From Chloroflexota bacterium (GTDB lineage: Bacteria > Chloroflexota > Limnocylindria > P2-11E), in contig VBJD01000042.1 in assembly GCA_005887995.1 (NCBI GenBank), positions 1-48,868 of the forward strand: a stretch of DNA of 48,868 nucleotides, in the 5' to 3' direction. A program made the position numbers and the translations under genes. The notes below the pieces were generated by a model. That model saw only the letters and a program-made list of their open reading frames with translations, was not told the origin of the DNA and made no database searches. Every line of letters starts with the position of its first letter. Position 1 is the first letter of the stretch. This document shows positions 8,974 through 16,892 of the stretch, one piece after another.

Positions 8974-9429
8974 ATGACGGAAACTCGTGACCCGGACTAT
9001 CCATATGAAATCGAGTTCTATGACGATCCCGAGACAGGTCGAGCGCCGGTTCTCGAGTGGATCCTTGAACTCGATCCCCTGCTGCGCGGCGCGCTGGGCA
9101 CAGCAATGCGCGAGGTGCTCCAGCGCCACGGCATCGCGGTCTGCCACGGCGAGTGGGGTAAGCAGCTGGGTGAAGGGCTATTCGAATTCCGTGTGCGCCA
9201 CTCGGCGGAGGAGACCGTGGCGATGTTCACCGATCGGCCCCCTCGAAAGGAACCACGGCCGGACAAGATCGCGCTGCGTGTGTTCGGCCACGCACATGGC
9301 GACAAGCTGCTGTTGCTGCTGGCCGGTTACGACAAAGCCGCCGACCCGAGTGACCGCCGCCAGGACCGCGAGATCGAGCTGGCGCGAAAGCGGCTGACGG
9401 AGTACCGCGGTCGACGCACGGGTACTTGA
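8974..9429 (+). CDS. HigB/Gp49-like toxin (RelE superfamily)
   Basis: The 151-residue protein matches phage-derived Gp49-like (DUF891) toxins: an N-terminal strand YEIEFYDDPETG, the segment APVLEWILEL, then HGEWGKQLGEGLFEFRVRHS and a core strand KIALRVFGHAHGDKLLLLLA, ending in a basic helix with ELARKRLTEYRG. These proteins are ribosome-dependent mRNA interferases. It is followed by an XRE antitoxin gene in toxin-first order, as in HigBA. ATG 8974 lies 7 nt after a weak TACGCT box, so a leaderless transcript is possible. At 151 residues it is longer than many HigB toxins. Confidence 0.8.
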   Translation: MTETRDPDYPYEIEFYDDPETGRAPVLEWILELDPLLRGALGTAMREVLQRHGIAVCHGEWGKQLGEGLFEFRVRHSAEETVAMFTDRPPRKEPRPDKIALRVFGHAHGDKLLLLLAGYDKAADPSDRRQDREIELARKRLTEYRGRRTGT

Positions 9430-9454
9430 CGATATGGGCTATAACCCATAGTAT
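9426..9454 (+). promoter_or_regulatory. Putative antitoxin promoter with operator in the spacer
   Basis: TTGACG (9426-9431) and TAGTAT (9449-9454) are separated by 17 nt. The spacer holds the inverted repeat ATGGG (9434-9438) / CCCAT (9445-9449). The antitoxin ATG is at 9462, only 7 nt beyond the -10 box, so the transcript would be leaderless. The boxes are seen in the sequence; repression by the antitoxin is inference. Confidence 0.6.
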
Positions 9455-9461
9455 CCGCCCC

Positions 9462-9782
9462 ATGGCCAAGCCGACGTTCAACGAGCTCTGGCGTCAGATA
9501 CAAGCCGAAGCCAAGGCTGAAGGCCCGGCTGCGGTCGCCGAACTGCGGCGGATGCAACACCGCTACCGGCTCGGCGCCGAGTTCAGCTTGCTCCGCAAGG
9601 ACGCCGGACTCTCCCAAGACGAGCTCGCAAAGCGGACCGGCATCGACCAGGCTGAGATCAGCCGCATCGAGCGAGGCGCAAGCAACGCCACTGAGGACAC
9701 GCTCGCGCGTATCGCGCAGGAACTTGATGCGGAGATCGCATTGGTTCGCCGGGGAGAGCGAGCGGCGGTCGGCGCGAGGTAA
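9462..9782 (+). CDS. XRE-family HTH antitoxin (HigA-like)
   Basis: A 106-residue protein from ATG 9462; the frame extends to 9426 but those residues are promoter sequence. The N-terminal helix (FNELWRQIQAEAKAEG) is followed by a Cro/C1-type HTH: LLRKDAGLSQDELAKRTG, then IDQAEISRIERG as the recognition helix, and ATEDTLARIAQELDAE. It pairs with the Gp49-like toxin 32 bp upstream. Known HigA proteins neutralise the toxin and repress their own promoter, which fits the inverted repeat just before the gene. Confidence 0.85.
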   Translation: MAKPTFNELWRQIQAEAKAEGPAAVAELRRMQHRYRLGAEFSLLRKDAGLSQDELAKRTGIDQAEISRIERGASNATEDTLARIAQELDAEIALVRRGERAAVGAR

Positions 9783-9830
9783 TTCCGCGACCAATAACGC
9801 CCTGCCGACTCACATGAGGAAGGCACTGAC

Positions 9831-10661
9831 CTACCTCGGCACCGGCGAGGGCAACGGATCGCGGGGTCGGCCGCGAATCACCCTCGATAAGACGAATGTT
9901 GCGATGACAAGCACGACCGGACCGGCGAGCGAGAGCCACTGACGAGCGTCTTGTGTGTTGAATCGCAGCGTGAAGACGACCCACGGTACGACCGCTAGTA
10001 GTAGTAGGCCCGCGACGACGAGTGCCGAGCGCATCGGGTTCGAAGCACGTCGCGCCAGAACGTACGCCCCCGCAAGGGGGCCAACCACGATGGTGGTTAC
10101 GTCGAACGCGGACGGGACGGGGTCGCTAAGCATCATCGGCAGCACATAGCCCACCCAGTGCACGAGGGCGATGGGTGCGGATGCTTCCAGCTCGTCACGG
10201 AGCGGGACACGCGCGTGCGTCAGAGCCGCTGTCAACACGCCAATCGCAAAGCCAGGCAGAAGCCAGGCTTGCGGTAGGACGAAATCGAAGTCCGTCGCGG
10301 CCCGGCACGCATCTGTGTTCCCGTGCGAGCAGTCGATCGCGGCGCCGACGGGATACGACAGGAACCGAAGGAACGGGACCGACGCGAATGCGATGACGCC
10401 GAGGAGTCCGCGCCAGCCACCGAGGCGCCACGCTGCGAAGGCGCCTGCTAGGGCGGCCGGAAAGAGCGTCGGCTCAAAGCGCAGCGGGCCTGACTCGTGG
10501 TGGAACACTCCTAGCGACACGAGTGCCACGGCGATCCCTACGAGGATGCCCTGGACCAGCCAGAACGCGCCGATGCCAGCGAGAGCAGCGAACCATGCAT
10601 CAGAGCCAAGAACATCGACGCGGCGAACCGCTCGCGAGTCGCGCGTCCCTTCGACTTGCAT
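9831..10661 (-). CDS. Polytopic membrane protein, unknown function
   Basis: A 276-residue protein from ATG 10661 with about seven hydrophobic helices: near residues 25-55 (AFWLVQGILVGIAVALVSLG), 65-82, 85-105, 132-150 (WLLPGFAIGVLTAALTH), 163-180, 187-205 and two at the C-terminus (SALVVAGLLLLAVVPWVVFT and VVLVIATFVLSRVI). A loop at about 107-125 has two Cys (DCSHGNTDAC) that may form a disulfide. I do not recognise the family. It converges on the antitoxin gene, whose stop is 48 bp away. Confidence 0.6.
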   Translation of the reverse strand: MQVEGTRDSRAVRRVDVLGSDAWFAALAGIGAFWLVQGILVGIAVALVSLGVFHHESGPLRFEPTLFPAALAGAFAAWRLGGWRGLLGVIAFASVPFLRFLSYPVGAAIDCSHGNTDACRAATDFDFVLPQAWLLPGFAIGVLTAALTHARVPLRDELEASAPIALVHWVGYVLPMMLSDPVPSAFDVTTIVVGPLAGAYVLARRASNPMRSALVVAGLLLLAVVPWVVFTLRFNTQDARQWLSLAGPVVLVIATFVLSRVIRGRPRDPLPSPVPR

Positions 10662-10793
10662 GTCGTTACGTTCTAGGTCACGAAGCTATCGAGTCAATGC
10701 AGACACGCGAACGCCGACCGATTTCGTCGTCTCTACCGCTGGGTACTGCGTCGATCAGATCGGCGGCGTTGACTTCACAACCGTCATCGAAGC

Positions 10794-11108
10794 GTGCAGC
10801 CTGCCCGCCGCACTCCAAGACTATTGATCGCGTAGACCATTGCTCTTCGATGCGAAATATCGGTATCAGTCGCGAGTTCCGGAGCACTGTCGCGAATCGC
10901 GATCTCCGCGATTCTTCAGACCATTGCTCTACCGACTGAGCTACCTCGGCGGGGCCCTCATTTTACGCGGTTCTCTCGATGCCACGAGCGAAAAATGGTG
11001 TAGCGAACCATTACGCGGCCGAGGCGATGGTCTCGGCACATTCACTCTCATGCCGACCGAAACCATTGCTCACAGGAGATTGCGCTGACGACCGAAACCA
11101 TTGCTCGA
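10794..11108 (-). repeat. tRNA-half repeat, copy D
   Basis: TAAAAT (10960-10965) lies 9 nt before the tRNA 5' half, which starts at 10950. The replacement hairpin is GAATCGCG (10894-10901) / CGCGATTC (10907-10914) with a 5-nt loop. On the right is ATGGT-GTAGCGA-ACCAT (10995-11011), with closing pairs changed to AATGGT/ACCATT, and two copies of GACCGAAACCATTGCTC. The frames encoding FFRPLLYRLSYLGG are shadows. Confidence 0.8.
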
Positions 11109-11174
11109 CCTGGACCACACGTCGAGACACGGTTCGCCGAGGCTGCAATCGCCTAGTGTTCGACACTCCAGGTC

Positions 11175-12965
11175 TCAAGGACTCACGGGTCGGACACGGG
11201 GCAACGTGAAGCTGAACGTGCTCCCCCGGCCGACTTCGCTCTCGACCCAGATCTTGCCGCCATGCAATTCGACGAACTTCCTGCTCAGGGTCAGACCGAG
11301 GCCGGTCCCTTCCTGTTCGGACGCTCTACTACCGTGTACCTGCTCGAACTCCTCGAAGACCCGTGCCTGATCCGTTGGCGCGATGCCCACGCCGGTGTCG
11401 TGGACCGCGACAGTGATATCGCCGGCTGTGCGCTGGGCGGTGAGCTCGATCCGCCCGCCCGCGGGTGTGAACTTCACGGCATTGGTCAGGAGGTTGAGGA
11501 TGACCTGTTTGACCTTGCGCTCGTCGGCCTCGACCTCGCCAAGGTCCGGGGCGACCGCAACAGCGAGCGCGATCTCGTGATCGGTCGCGCGTCCGCGGAT
11601 CATCGTGACGACCGACGCGATCACCTCGCTGAGTGACAGAGGCGCGAGCTCGAGCTCCATCCGACCCGCCTCGACCTTCGACAGATCGAGGATGTCGTTG
11701 ATCAGCGAGAGCTGATGCTTGCCGGACGAAAGGATGTCGCGTAGATATTCGTCCTGTTTGCCGTTCACCGGGCCGAAGATGCCTTGGAGCAGTACCTCGG
11801 AGAAGCCGATGATCGCGTTGAGCGGTGTGCGTAGCTCATGGCTCATGTTCGCGAGGAACTCGCTCTTGTGGCGGTCGGCACGACCTAGGCGCGCGTTCGC
11901 GTCCGCCAGCGCCCGACGCTGGCGGAGTGTCTGGCGCACGCTGCGTGCGAGGAGGAAAGTGGCGACGAGGAGCAGCCCGATGAGGACGAGCCGCACCACA
12001 CGTTGCTGCAGGAGCGTCGCGTCGACCTCGGTCGTCGCGGCGTCCGGCCGCTGGACCGTGATGACGTGCCAGTCGACCGCGGCGACCCGCGCCGACGCCG
12101 CGAGGCGCTTCCCACGCCCGAACGGATCGTCCAGCTCGCGATCCACGGTCTTCGCTCCGAGGGCCGCCACGACAAGCGGCGCAGCGCTCAACTCCCGAAG
12201 GACCGCATCGTCCTGTGAGAACAACTTTGTCGCTCGGGCGAGGAGTTGGCCGCTCGCGTTGACGACGTAGCTCTCGTCATTCGTCGAGAGCAACGAAAGG
12301 AGTGGCTCTGTGACGAGCGGACTGCGGACGATGACGACCAGGATGCCAAGGGGGTCGGAGCCTCGTCGATCGCCTACGAAACCGGCGACGGCGAGCGATA
12401 GCGTTCGCGACCCGGTCGTCGAGCCGCACCCGCACTCAGTGGCATCGATGCTCGCGAACAGCGGGCTCACCGCGACCGGCGAGCCGACCGACACGATTCC
12501 GACATAGGGACGGCTCGCCCGGGATGCGCCGAGCGCATCCGAGCCCAGGAACGGCTCCAGAGCAATTATCGATCCTCGTCCATCGAGCACGAGGATCTGT
12601 GAGACGCTCTGCGTCGAACCCGCGAACCTCGTGACCATGACCGACCGAAGCACCGCGAGCTGGGCTTGGACCTGTGTGAGGTCTTGTCCTTGCAGCGCGA
12701 GTGCGAGCGGCGCTGGGGCTCCACTCACTGCTGGCTGGGTGACCGTTTGCACCTGGTCAACGAGCGTCTCGATCTTGTCGTTGATCGCGGCCGCGACAGC
12801 GTCTGTGGCTCGGGCTGCAGCATCGAGCTGGGCCGTCCGCAACCGATCCCGCGTGTCTGACGCCGCGACCTCACCGAGACCGAGAACCGGCAGGCCGACG
12901 ACTACAGCGACGATCAGGACAAGTCGGAGTGGACTCGCAAGGATGGCTTCGATCCAGCGCTCCAC
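11175..12965 (-). CDS. Membrane sensor histidine kinase with extracytoplasmic Cache-like domain
   Basis: A 596-residue protein from GTG 12965. One membrane helix lies near 13-35 (LRLVLIVAVVVGLPVLGLG), then an extracytoplasmic sensory region of about 280 residues whose strand pattern suggests a double Cache domain, and a second helix near 323-345 (VVRLVLIGLLLVATFLLARS). The HisKA H-box is FLANMSHELRTPLNAIIGF with phospho-acceptor His about 376. HATPase_c shows the N box NLLTNAVKF, G1 DTGVGIA, the F box VFEEFEQV and G2 GTGLGLTLSRKF. No response regulator is adjacent; the LuxR-type gene upstream lacks a receiver domain, so the partner is unknown. Confidence 0.9.
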   Translation of the reverse strand: MERWIEAILASPLRLVLIVAVVVGLPVLGLGEVAASDTRDRLRTAQLDAAARATDAVAAAINDKIETLVDQVQTVTQPAVSGAPAPLALALQGQDLTQVQAQLAVLRSVMVTRFAGSTQSVSQILVLDGRGSIIALEPFLGSDALGASRASRPYVGIVSVGSPVAVSPLFASIDATECGCGSTTGSRTLSLAVAGFVGDRRGSDPLGILVVIVRSPLVTEPLLSLLSTNDESYVVNASGQLLARATKLFSQDDAVLRELSAAPLVVAALGAKTVDRELDDPFGRGKRLAASARVAAVDWHVITVQRPDAATTEVDATLLQQRVVRLVLIGLLLVATFLLARSVRQTLRQRRALADANARLGRADRHKSEFLANMSHELRTPLNAIIGFSEVLLQGIFGPVNGKQDEYLRDILSSGKHQLSLINDILDLSKVEAGRMELELAPLSLSEVIASVVTMIRGRATDHEIALAVAVAPDLGEVEADERKVKQVILNLLTNAVKFTPAGGRIELTAQRTAGDITVAVHDTGVGIAPTDQARVFEEFEQVHGSRASEQEGTGLGLTLSRKFVELHGGKIWVESEVGRGSTFSFTLPRVRPVSP

Positions 12966-13003
12966 GAGCTGAGGCTAGGACATCAGCCTGGACAGGGAGA
13001 TGA

Positions 13004-13132
13004 GACGCAATAGTTCGTGCTGACGCGGGGCGTGCCTGCCGCCCCGTCCATGTGTGAGATCAGTCGCAAATGTGCACTGGTCCTTACTAATCATGCGTGG
13101 GAAGTTACAAGACAACTGCTCGCTCTTCCTTG
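13004..13132. repeat. Second repeat family, copy G1
   Basis: It matches 15421-15533 with small indels. Shared words are GACGCAAT, TCGTGCTGACGCGGG, CCTGCCGCCC, GTCCATG, AAGTTACAA and ACTGCTC. The segment GGGGC-gtgcctgcc-GCCCC can form a hairpin, and G2 keeps the pairing with a shorter stem. It lies 39 bp upstream of the histidine kinase start. Confidence 0.65.
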
Positions 13133-13201
13133 ATAAGGAAAGAGCTGCAGAGAACCGACCGGGCGAACAAGGAGTCAGGATCGCTCGGCGCGCGCTCGTG
13201 C

Positions 13202-14848
13202 TCAGGCGCGCACGGGCGTAATGCCCGCGAGCCAGGCAGCAATCTGTCCGCGCGAGCGGAACCCAAGCTTTCCGAGGATGCGCTCGACATGCCCCTCCAC
13301 GGTGCGCTCGCTGAGCGTGAGCTCCTCAGCGACTTGAAGGTTGGTCAAGCCTCGAGCGACCAGCGCCGCGACTTCGCGCTCCCGCGGAGTGAGGCCCTCA
13401 GACCCGTCGCGTGTGCGAGCAGGCGGCTGGCTGATGCTCGAGGGAAAGTCGAGACCTCGCGACGCTGCTGACTCGCGGAGTCTGCCGAGGTACCACGTCG
13501 CTTTCGTCTTGCGCCAGAGCGTTTCTATGAACGCGAGGTCGTTTGAAGCAGCCGCGCCGTCGTTGAGCGAGTTGCGCGCCGCGAGTATCTCGGCCCGTCG
13601 GAGTCGCGCCAATGTCTGTCCGACGAGCGATCCCCCGACACCGACGAAGCACGCCGCGGATTCAGCGAAAAGGTCGAGGGCCCGCTGCGTTTCACCGAGG
13701 CGCGCTGCGCGCTCGGCGAGCGCGTATGCCCATCGCCCCTTCTTGCTCCTCGCTGCGTTGCTTCTGCCCGACAGCGCGAGCCGTTCCCAACGCTCGGCGG
13801 CAACGCGTTCGCCAAGCCACACCGCGGCGAACAGCCCACAGACCGCCGCCACGTCCACGTCGGGCCGCCAGTGGCCGTCCCCGAGGAGATCCACGACGCC
13901 TTCGGCGTGGTCAAGCACCGCGTTGAGCTCGCCCGACAACAGCATGACCTGGACTGCTAGAGCGCAATCCGCACGCGCTGTGGCCGACCGCGCGTGGAGG
14001 CGACGTAGCAGCGCATCGATGGACCCCGAGGGCGGAGGATCGCCGCGAGCCGTGCGGATGCACGCGGCGAGCAGCTGCGCCCTCTCTTCTCCGGGCTCGT
14101 CGTGATACGTGCTCAAGAGCTGGAGGGCGCGGTCCCAGTCGCCCTCGTCGAACGCGTATTGGATTTCTTGGTCTGAAGAGCCCCAGACGAAGCCGTGGCG
14201 GTGAGCGATCGCCAGCTGTCTGCGGTGCACCTCGGCGAGCTCAGCGGCGGGTCCCCCGGTCACCAAAAGCGAGCACCACAGCAGTTGATTCGCCCGGCTG
14301 GAGGGCCACGCGAGATCCTGCTCGAGCGCGAGGGCCAGACTCTCGCGGACCCGACCCAGCCCCTCGGGTTCGCCCTGGAGCACCATCGCGAAACCGGAGG
14401 TGGCGCGGCTGTTGACCTCCACGCTGCGCGTATTCGTGCGACGCGCGATCTCGGCCGCCTGATCGCCGAGACGGATTGCATCGGCGAGACGGCAGTCCTG
14501 TAGCGCTTCGCGCGCGACCGCCGCGTACGCGTTCGCCAGGTCTGGGCTGTCGCCATAGGGGCCAAGCACGCGGATCGCCTCGAGCGCGACATCGTTAGCC
14601 GCTGCGGGGTCTCCCATTGCGGAGGAGCAAAGGGCTAGCTGAATCAGCGCCTCGCCGAGGCGCTGTTGATCCCCCGCGGCCTCGAGGTGGCGTCGCGCCT
14701 CCATGGCCGCGTGTAGCGCGGGCTGGTGCTCGCAGGCGACCAACGACGCCCGCGAGAGCCGGAGTTGGAGGTCGGCCAGTCCCAGGTGGTCCTCTATCGG
14801 GCGCGTGCCGGACAACGTGACACCTTCCTCGCCGTCCGCCCTCGGCAT
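13202..14848 (-). CDS. LuxR-type transcriptional regulator with TPR-like region, no ATPase domain
   Basis: A 548-residue protein. Residues about 480-545 form a GerE/LuxR HTH: LTPREREVAALVARGLTNLQ, VAEELTLSERTVEGHVERIL, GKLGFRSRGQIAAWLAG. The first 450 residues are Ala/Leu/Arg-rich helical pairs resembling the TPR-like part of MalT/LAL regulators (for example LGEALIQLALCSSAMGDPAA). LAL proteins usually have an N-terminal ATPase and about 900 residues; no Walker motif is present here, so this is a short variant or a 5'-truncated gene. The ATG at 14848 is the first good start; effector and targets are unknown. Confidence 0.75.
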   Translation of the reverse strand: MPRADGEEGVTLSGTRPIEDHLGLADLQLRLSRASLVACEHQPALHAAMEARRHLEAAGDQQRLGEALIQLALCSSAMGDPAAANDVALEAIRVLGPYGDSPDLANAYAAVAREALQDCRLADAIRLGDQAAEIARRTNTRSVEVNSRATSGFAMVLQGEPEGLGRVRESLALALEQDLAWPSSRANQLLWCSLLVTGGPAAELAEVHRRQLAIAHRHGFVWGSSDQEIQYAFDEGDWDRALQLLSTYHDEPGEERAQLLAACIRTARGDPPPSGSIDALLRRLHARSATARADCALAVQVMLLSGELNAVLDHAEGVVDLLGDGHWRPDVDVAAVCGLFAAVWLGERVAAERWERLALSGRSNAARSKKGRWAYALAERAARLGETQRALDLFAESAACFVGVGGSLVGQTLARLRRAEILAARNSLNDGAAASNDLAFIETLWRKTKATWYLGRLRESAASRGLDFPSSISQPPARTRDGSEGLTPREREVAALVARGLTNLQVAEELTLSERTVEGHVERILGKLGFRSRGQIAAWLAGITPVRA

Positions 14849-14919
14849 CGTCCGAGGGCGGATACACAGCCTACGCTTCGTCGGACTGCCGGCGGACGAC
14901 GAGGACCGCGGGTCGCGGA

Positions 14920-15237
14920 CTAGTGATCACCACGGACCGGATCGGCGTACGTGTCCACTGGCGCCTTTGACATCTGCCAGTACGGATTTTCTGGGTCGCG
15001 GATGATCGTCGCGCGGATGACCGACGGCGCGCTCGCCGCAAGCTCGCTGGCGTCAGCGGCCGAGCCGACCCAGTAAGGGTTACTCAGGTCGCGGACCACG
15101 GATGCGCGCTCTCCGTTCTGGGCAGTATCGGAGAGCGCTTGGCTCGTGCTCCCGCAGGCGGCGAACAACGTAGCGCTGATCGCGAGAGCCGCCAGCTTCT
15201 TGCGCGGTCGGTCCGTTGATGTGTGCTTCGTAGCCAT
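14920..15237 (-). CDS. Small lipoprotein with two RDxxNPYW motifs
   Basis: A 105-residue protein from ATG 15237 with a GGGAG ribosome binding site 7 nt upstream. A basic N-terminus (TDRPRKK) and hydrophobic LAALAISATLFAAC end in a lipobox Cys, so the protein should be exported and lipid-anchored. The mature part has two similar segments, VVRDLSNPYWVGSA and IIRDPENPYWQMSK, separated by about 25 residues. I do not recognise the family. Repeat copy G2 lies about 180 bp upstream. The frame can be read further upstream to 15711, but that part is repeat-rich and has no coding character. Confidence 0.65.
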   Translation of the reverse strand: MATKHTSTDRPRKKLAALAISATLFAACGSTSQALSDTAQNGERASVVRDLSNPYWVGSAADASELAASAPSVIRATIIRDPENPYWQMSKAPVDTYADPVRGDH

Positions 15238-15420
15238 TCGGTTCTCCCTTCGTTGAGATGGGTCCAACGTAGGGATGCAATGGCCTTTTGAAAGCCGTGG
15301 AAACACCCGAAGTCCACCCGCGCCAGTACGCGCGTGCTGCATGCGTCGAGATCCGCCCGATCGACATCGCCGCCAACGCGCGCTGCTCCTGCTGTCGGGA
15401 CTGTCGGCGAGCGGGCTGGC

Positions 15421-15533
15421 GACGCAATCGGTCGTGCTGACGCGGGCGTACCTGCCGCCCGTCCATGCGTGAAATCGCGCAATTGCGCGCCGTCGATCTG
15501 ATCGTGCATGGCAAGTTACAAAACCACTGCTCT
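15421..15533. repeat. Second repeat family, copy G2
   Basis: Partner of copy G1 (13004-13132). Both lie upstream of a minus-strand gene start and both end in ACTGCTC, a word close to the ATTGCTC word of the tRNA-half repeats, so the two families may be related. Confidence 0.6.
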
Positions 15534-15605
15534 GAAAAGTTGAAGAGGAGGTCTTGCGCCGCACTCGCGTGAACTGACTGGCGATCAAATCGACTGCGAA
15601 GAATT

Positions 15606-15955
15606 GCGACCTGCCCGCAGCACTCTCAAGACTATTGATCGCTGAGACCATTGCTCTTCGACGCAGAAAATCGGTATCAGTCGGGAGTTTCCTAGCAATT
15701 CTGCGAATCACGTCGTGCGCGATTCTTCAGACCATTGCTCTACCGACTGAGCTACCTCGGCGGAGTCCTCATTTTACTCGGAAACTCGCGCGCGAATCGA
15801 ACGTCTGCGCGACCAATGGTCTGGAGAACCATCAGCAGTCCGATCGTCAATGGTCGCGCCGTGTGAGCACGACGACGTCGAGACCATGTGTTCAGTGTCG
15901 GCGCATCCAAACGTCGACACCATTGTTCTGGCCAGACCATTGTTCCACTCTGCGC
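15606..15955 (-). repeat. tRNA-half repeat, copy E
   Basis: TAAAAT (15771-15776) lies 9 nt before the tRNA 5' half (from 15761). The replacement hairpin is GAATCACG (15705-15712) / CGCGATTC (15718-15725), loop 5 nt, with one base pair changed to a G-U wobble. The right part has ATGGT-CTGGAGA-ACCAT (15816-15832), almost identical to the tRNA anticodon arm. ACCATTGTTC words follow near 15920 and 15938. Confidence 0.8.
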
Positions 15956-16132
15956 TCGCCGGGGACGCGAGGACAACAGAGCTAGTCTTGCCAAACCTCG
16001 CCAATGTCGGGTCGGGACGTAACTGCCGGAGACGTTCTGTGAAACTTCCCGAATTGCCCTTCATTCGCCGCCAACTCTTTCCCGTGGCGGGCTCCGCGAC
16101 CACGGACGGTCCAACTACATGGAGGTGACGAA

Positions 16133-16489
16133 GTGAACCTGAACGCCGTTCTGATCGGCTCCGAGGACCCGAAGCGTCTGACCGACTACTACACCAAGCT
16201 CTTCGGCAAGCCCGGCATGGAGGACGGCGGCTACGCCGGCTGGCAGATTGGCAACAGCTGGATCACGGTCGGGCCGCACGACCAGGTCAAGGGAAGGAAC
16301 GCCCAGCCAGGGCGGCTCATGCTGAACATCGAGAGCGCAGACGTGAAGGGCGACTTCGCCAAGCTCAAGGCCGCGGGCGCGAACGTCGTGCGCGAGCCGT
16401 ACAACATGGAGGGCTGGCCGCCCAACACGTGGGTCGCCACGCTCGCGGACCCCGACGACAACTATTTCCAGCTCGTCAGTCCGATATAG
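16133..16489 (+). CDS. VOC (glyoxalase/bleomycin resistance) family protein
   Basis: A 118-residue protein from GTG 16133, fixed by a strong GGAGG site (16121-16125) 7 nt upstream. The N-terminal half (NAVLIGSEDPKRLTDYYTKL, then GWQIGNSWITVG) and C-terminal half (VVREPYNMEGW, ATLADPDDNYFQLV) form the paired beta-alpha-beta-beta-beta units of the vicinal oxygen chelate fold. The ending DPDDNYFQL is typical, with a Gln where many members have the metal-binding Glu context EL. Substrate unknown; members include lactoylglutathione lyases, dioxygenases and resistance proteins. It is monocistronic. Confidence 0.85.
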   Translation: MNLNAVLIGSEDPKRLTDYYTKLFGKPGMEDGGYAGWQIGNSWITVGPHDQVKGRNAQPGRLMLNIESADVKGDFAKLKAAGANVVREPYNMEGWPPNTWVATLADPDDNYFQLVSPI

Positions 16490-16642
16490 CGCGCGCCAGC
16501 TTCCTCTGCGACCCAGATCTCCGAAGGTTCGGCGCGGACGGCCGGCAGCAGGTGGTAGGGACGCTATTTAGGATCGGGCAGTGCCGGTCACCACGGCCTT
16601 GGGACTGCGCGTTTCGACTCAACGCCACCAATCGTGGGTCTG

Positions 16643-16660
16643 ATACCCTACGTAGGGTAT
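16643..16660. promoter_or_regulatory. Perfect 18-bp palindrome over the antitoxin start codon
   Basis: ATACCCTACGTAGGGTAT is a perfect palindrome, and its last two bases are the first two of the antitoxin ATG (16659). A TACCCT box (16644-16649) inside it could serve as a -10 element of a leaderless transcript. It is the likely operator for the ribbon-helix-helix antitoxin; binding is inference. Confidence 0.7.
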
Positions 16661-16892
16661 GAAGAAGACATCGGTGTACCTGTCTGAGGATGACGCCGCG
16701 CGGCTCGGTCGTGTCGCTGCGGCAAGCGGACGTCCGCAGTCGGAGCTCATTCGTGAGGGGATCCGGTTCGTCATCGGTGCGCCTGCCGCGCGAAGGCACT
16801 TTCGAAGCCTCGCCAAGGGCCACGGCGGCGGAAAGCCGTACGCCAGGTGGAAGAGCCGCGAGCTGTTTCGGAAGCTCATGGGAAAGCGATAG
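16659..16892 (+). CDS. Ribbon-helix-helix antitoxin (CopG/VapB-like)
   Basis: A 77-residue protein. The N-terminal strand KKTSVYLSEDDAARL and helices RVAAASGRPQSELIREGIRF are the ribbon-helix-helix DNA-binding fold. The basic C-terminus (GGGKPYARWKSRELFRKLMG) should wrap the toxin. It shares one base with the downstream PIN gene (TAG/GTG overlap), as in typical vapBC operons. No Shine-Dalgarno is visible, consistent with a leaderless message starting in the palindrome. Confidence 0.85.
   Translation: MKKTSVYLSEDDAARLGRVAAASGRPQSELIREGIRFVIGAPAARRHFRSLAKGHGGGKPYARWKSRELFRKLMGKR

Noticed and set aside
498-11108. CRISPR-like array from repeated ACCATTGCTC words
   Set aside because: Spacing is irregular, words occur in both orientations, and all derive from one tRNA fragment; no uniform spacers and no cas genes.
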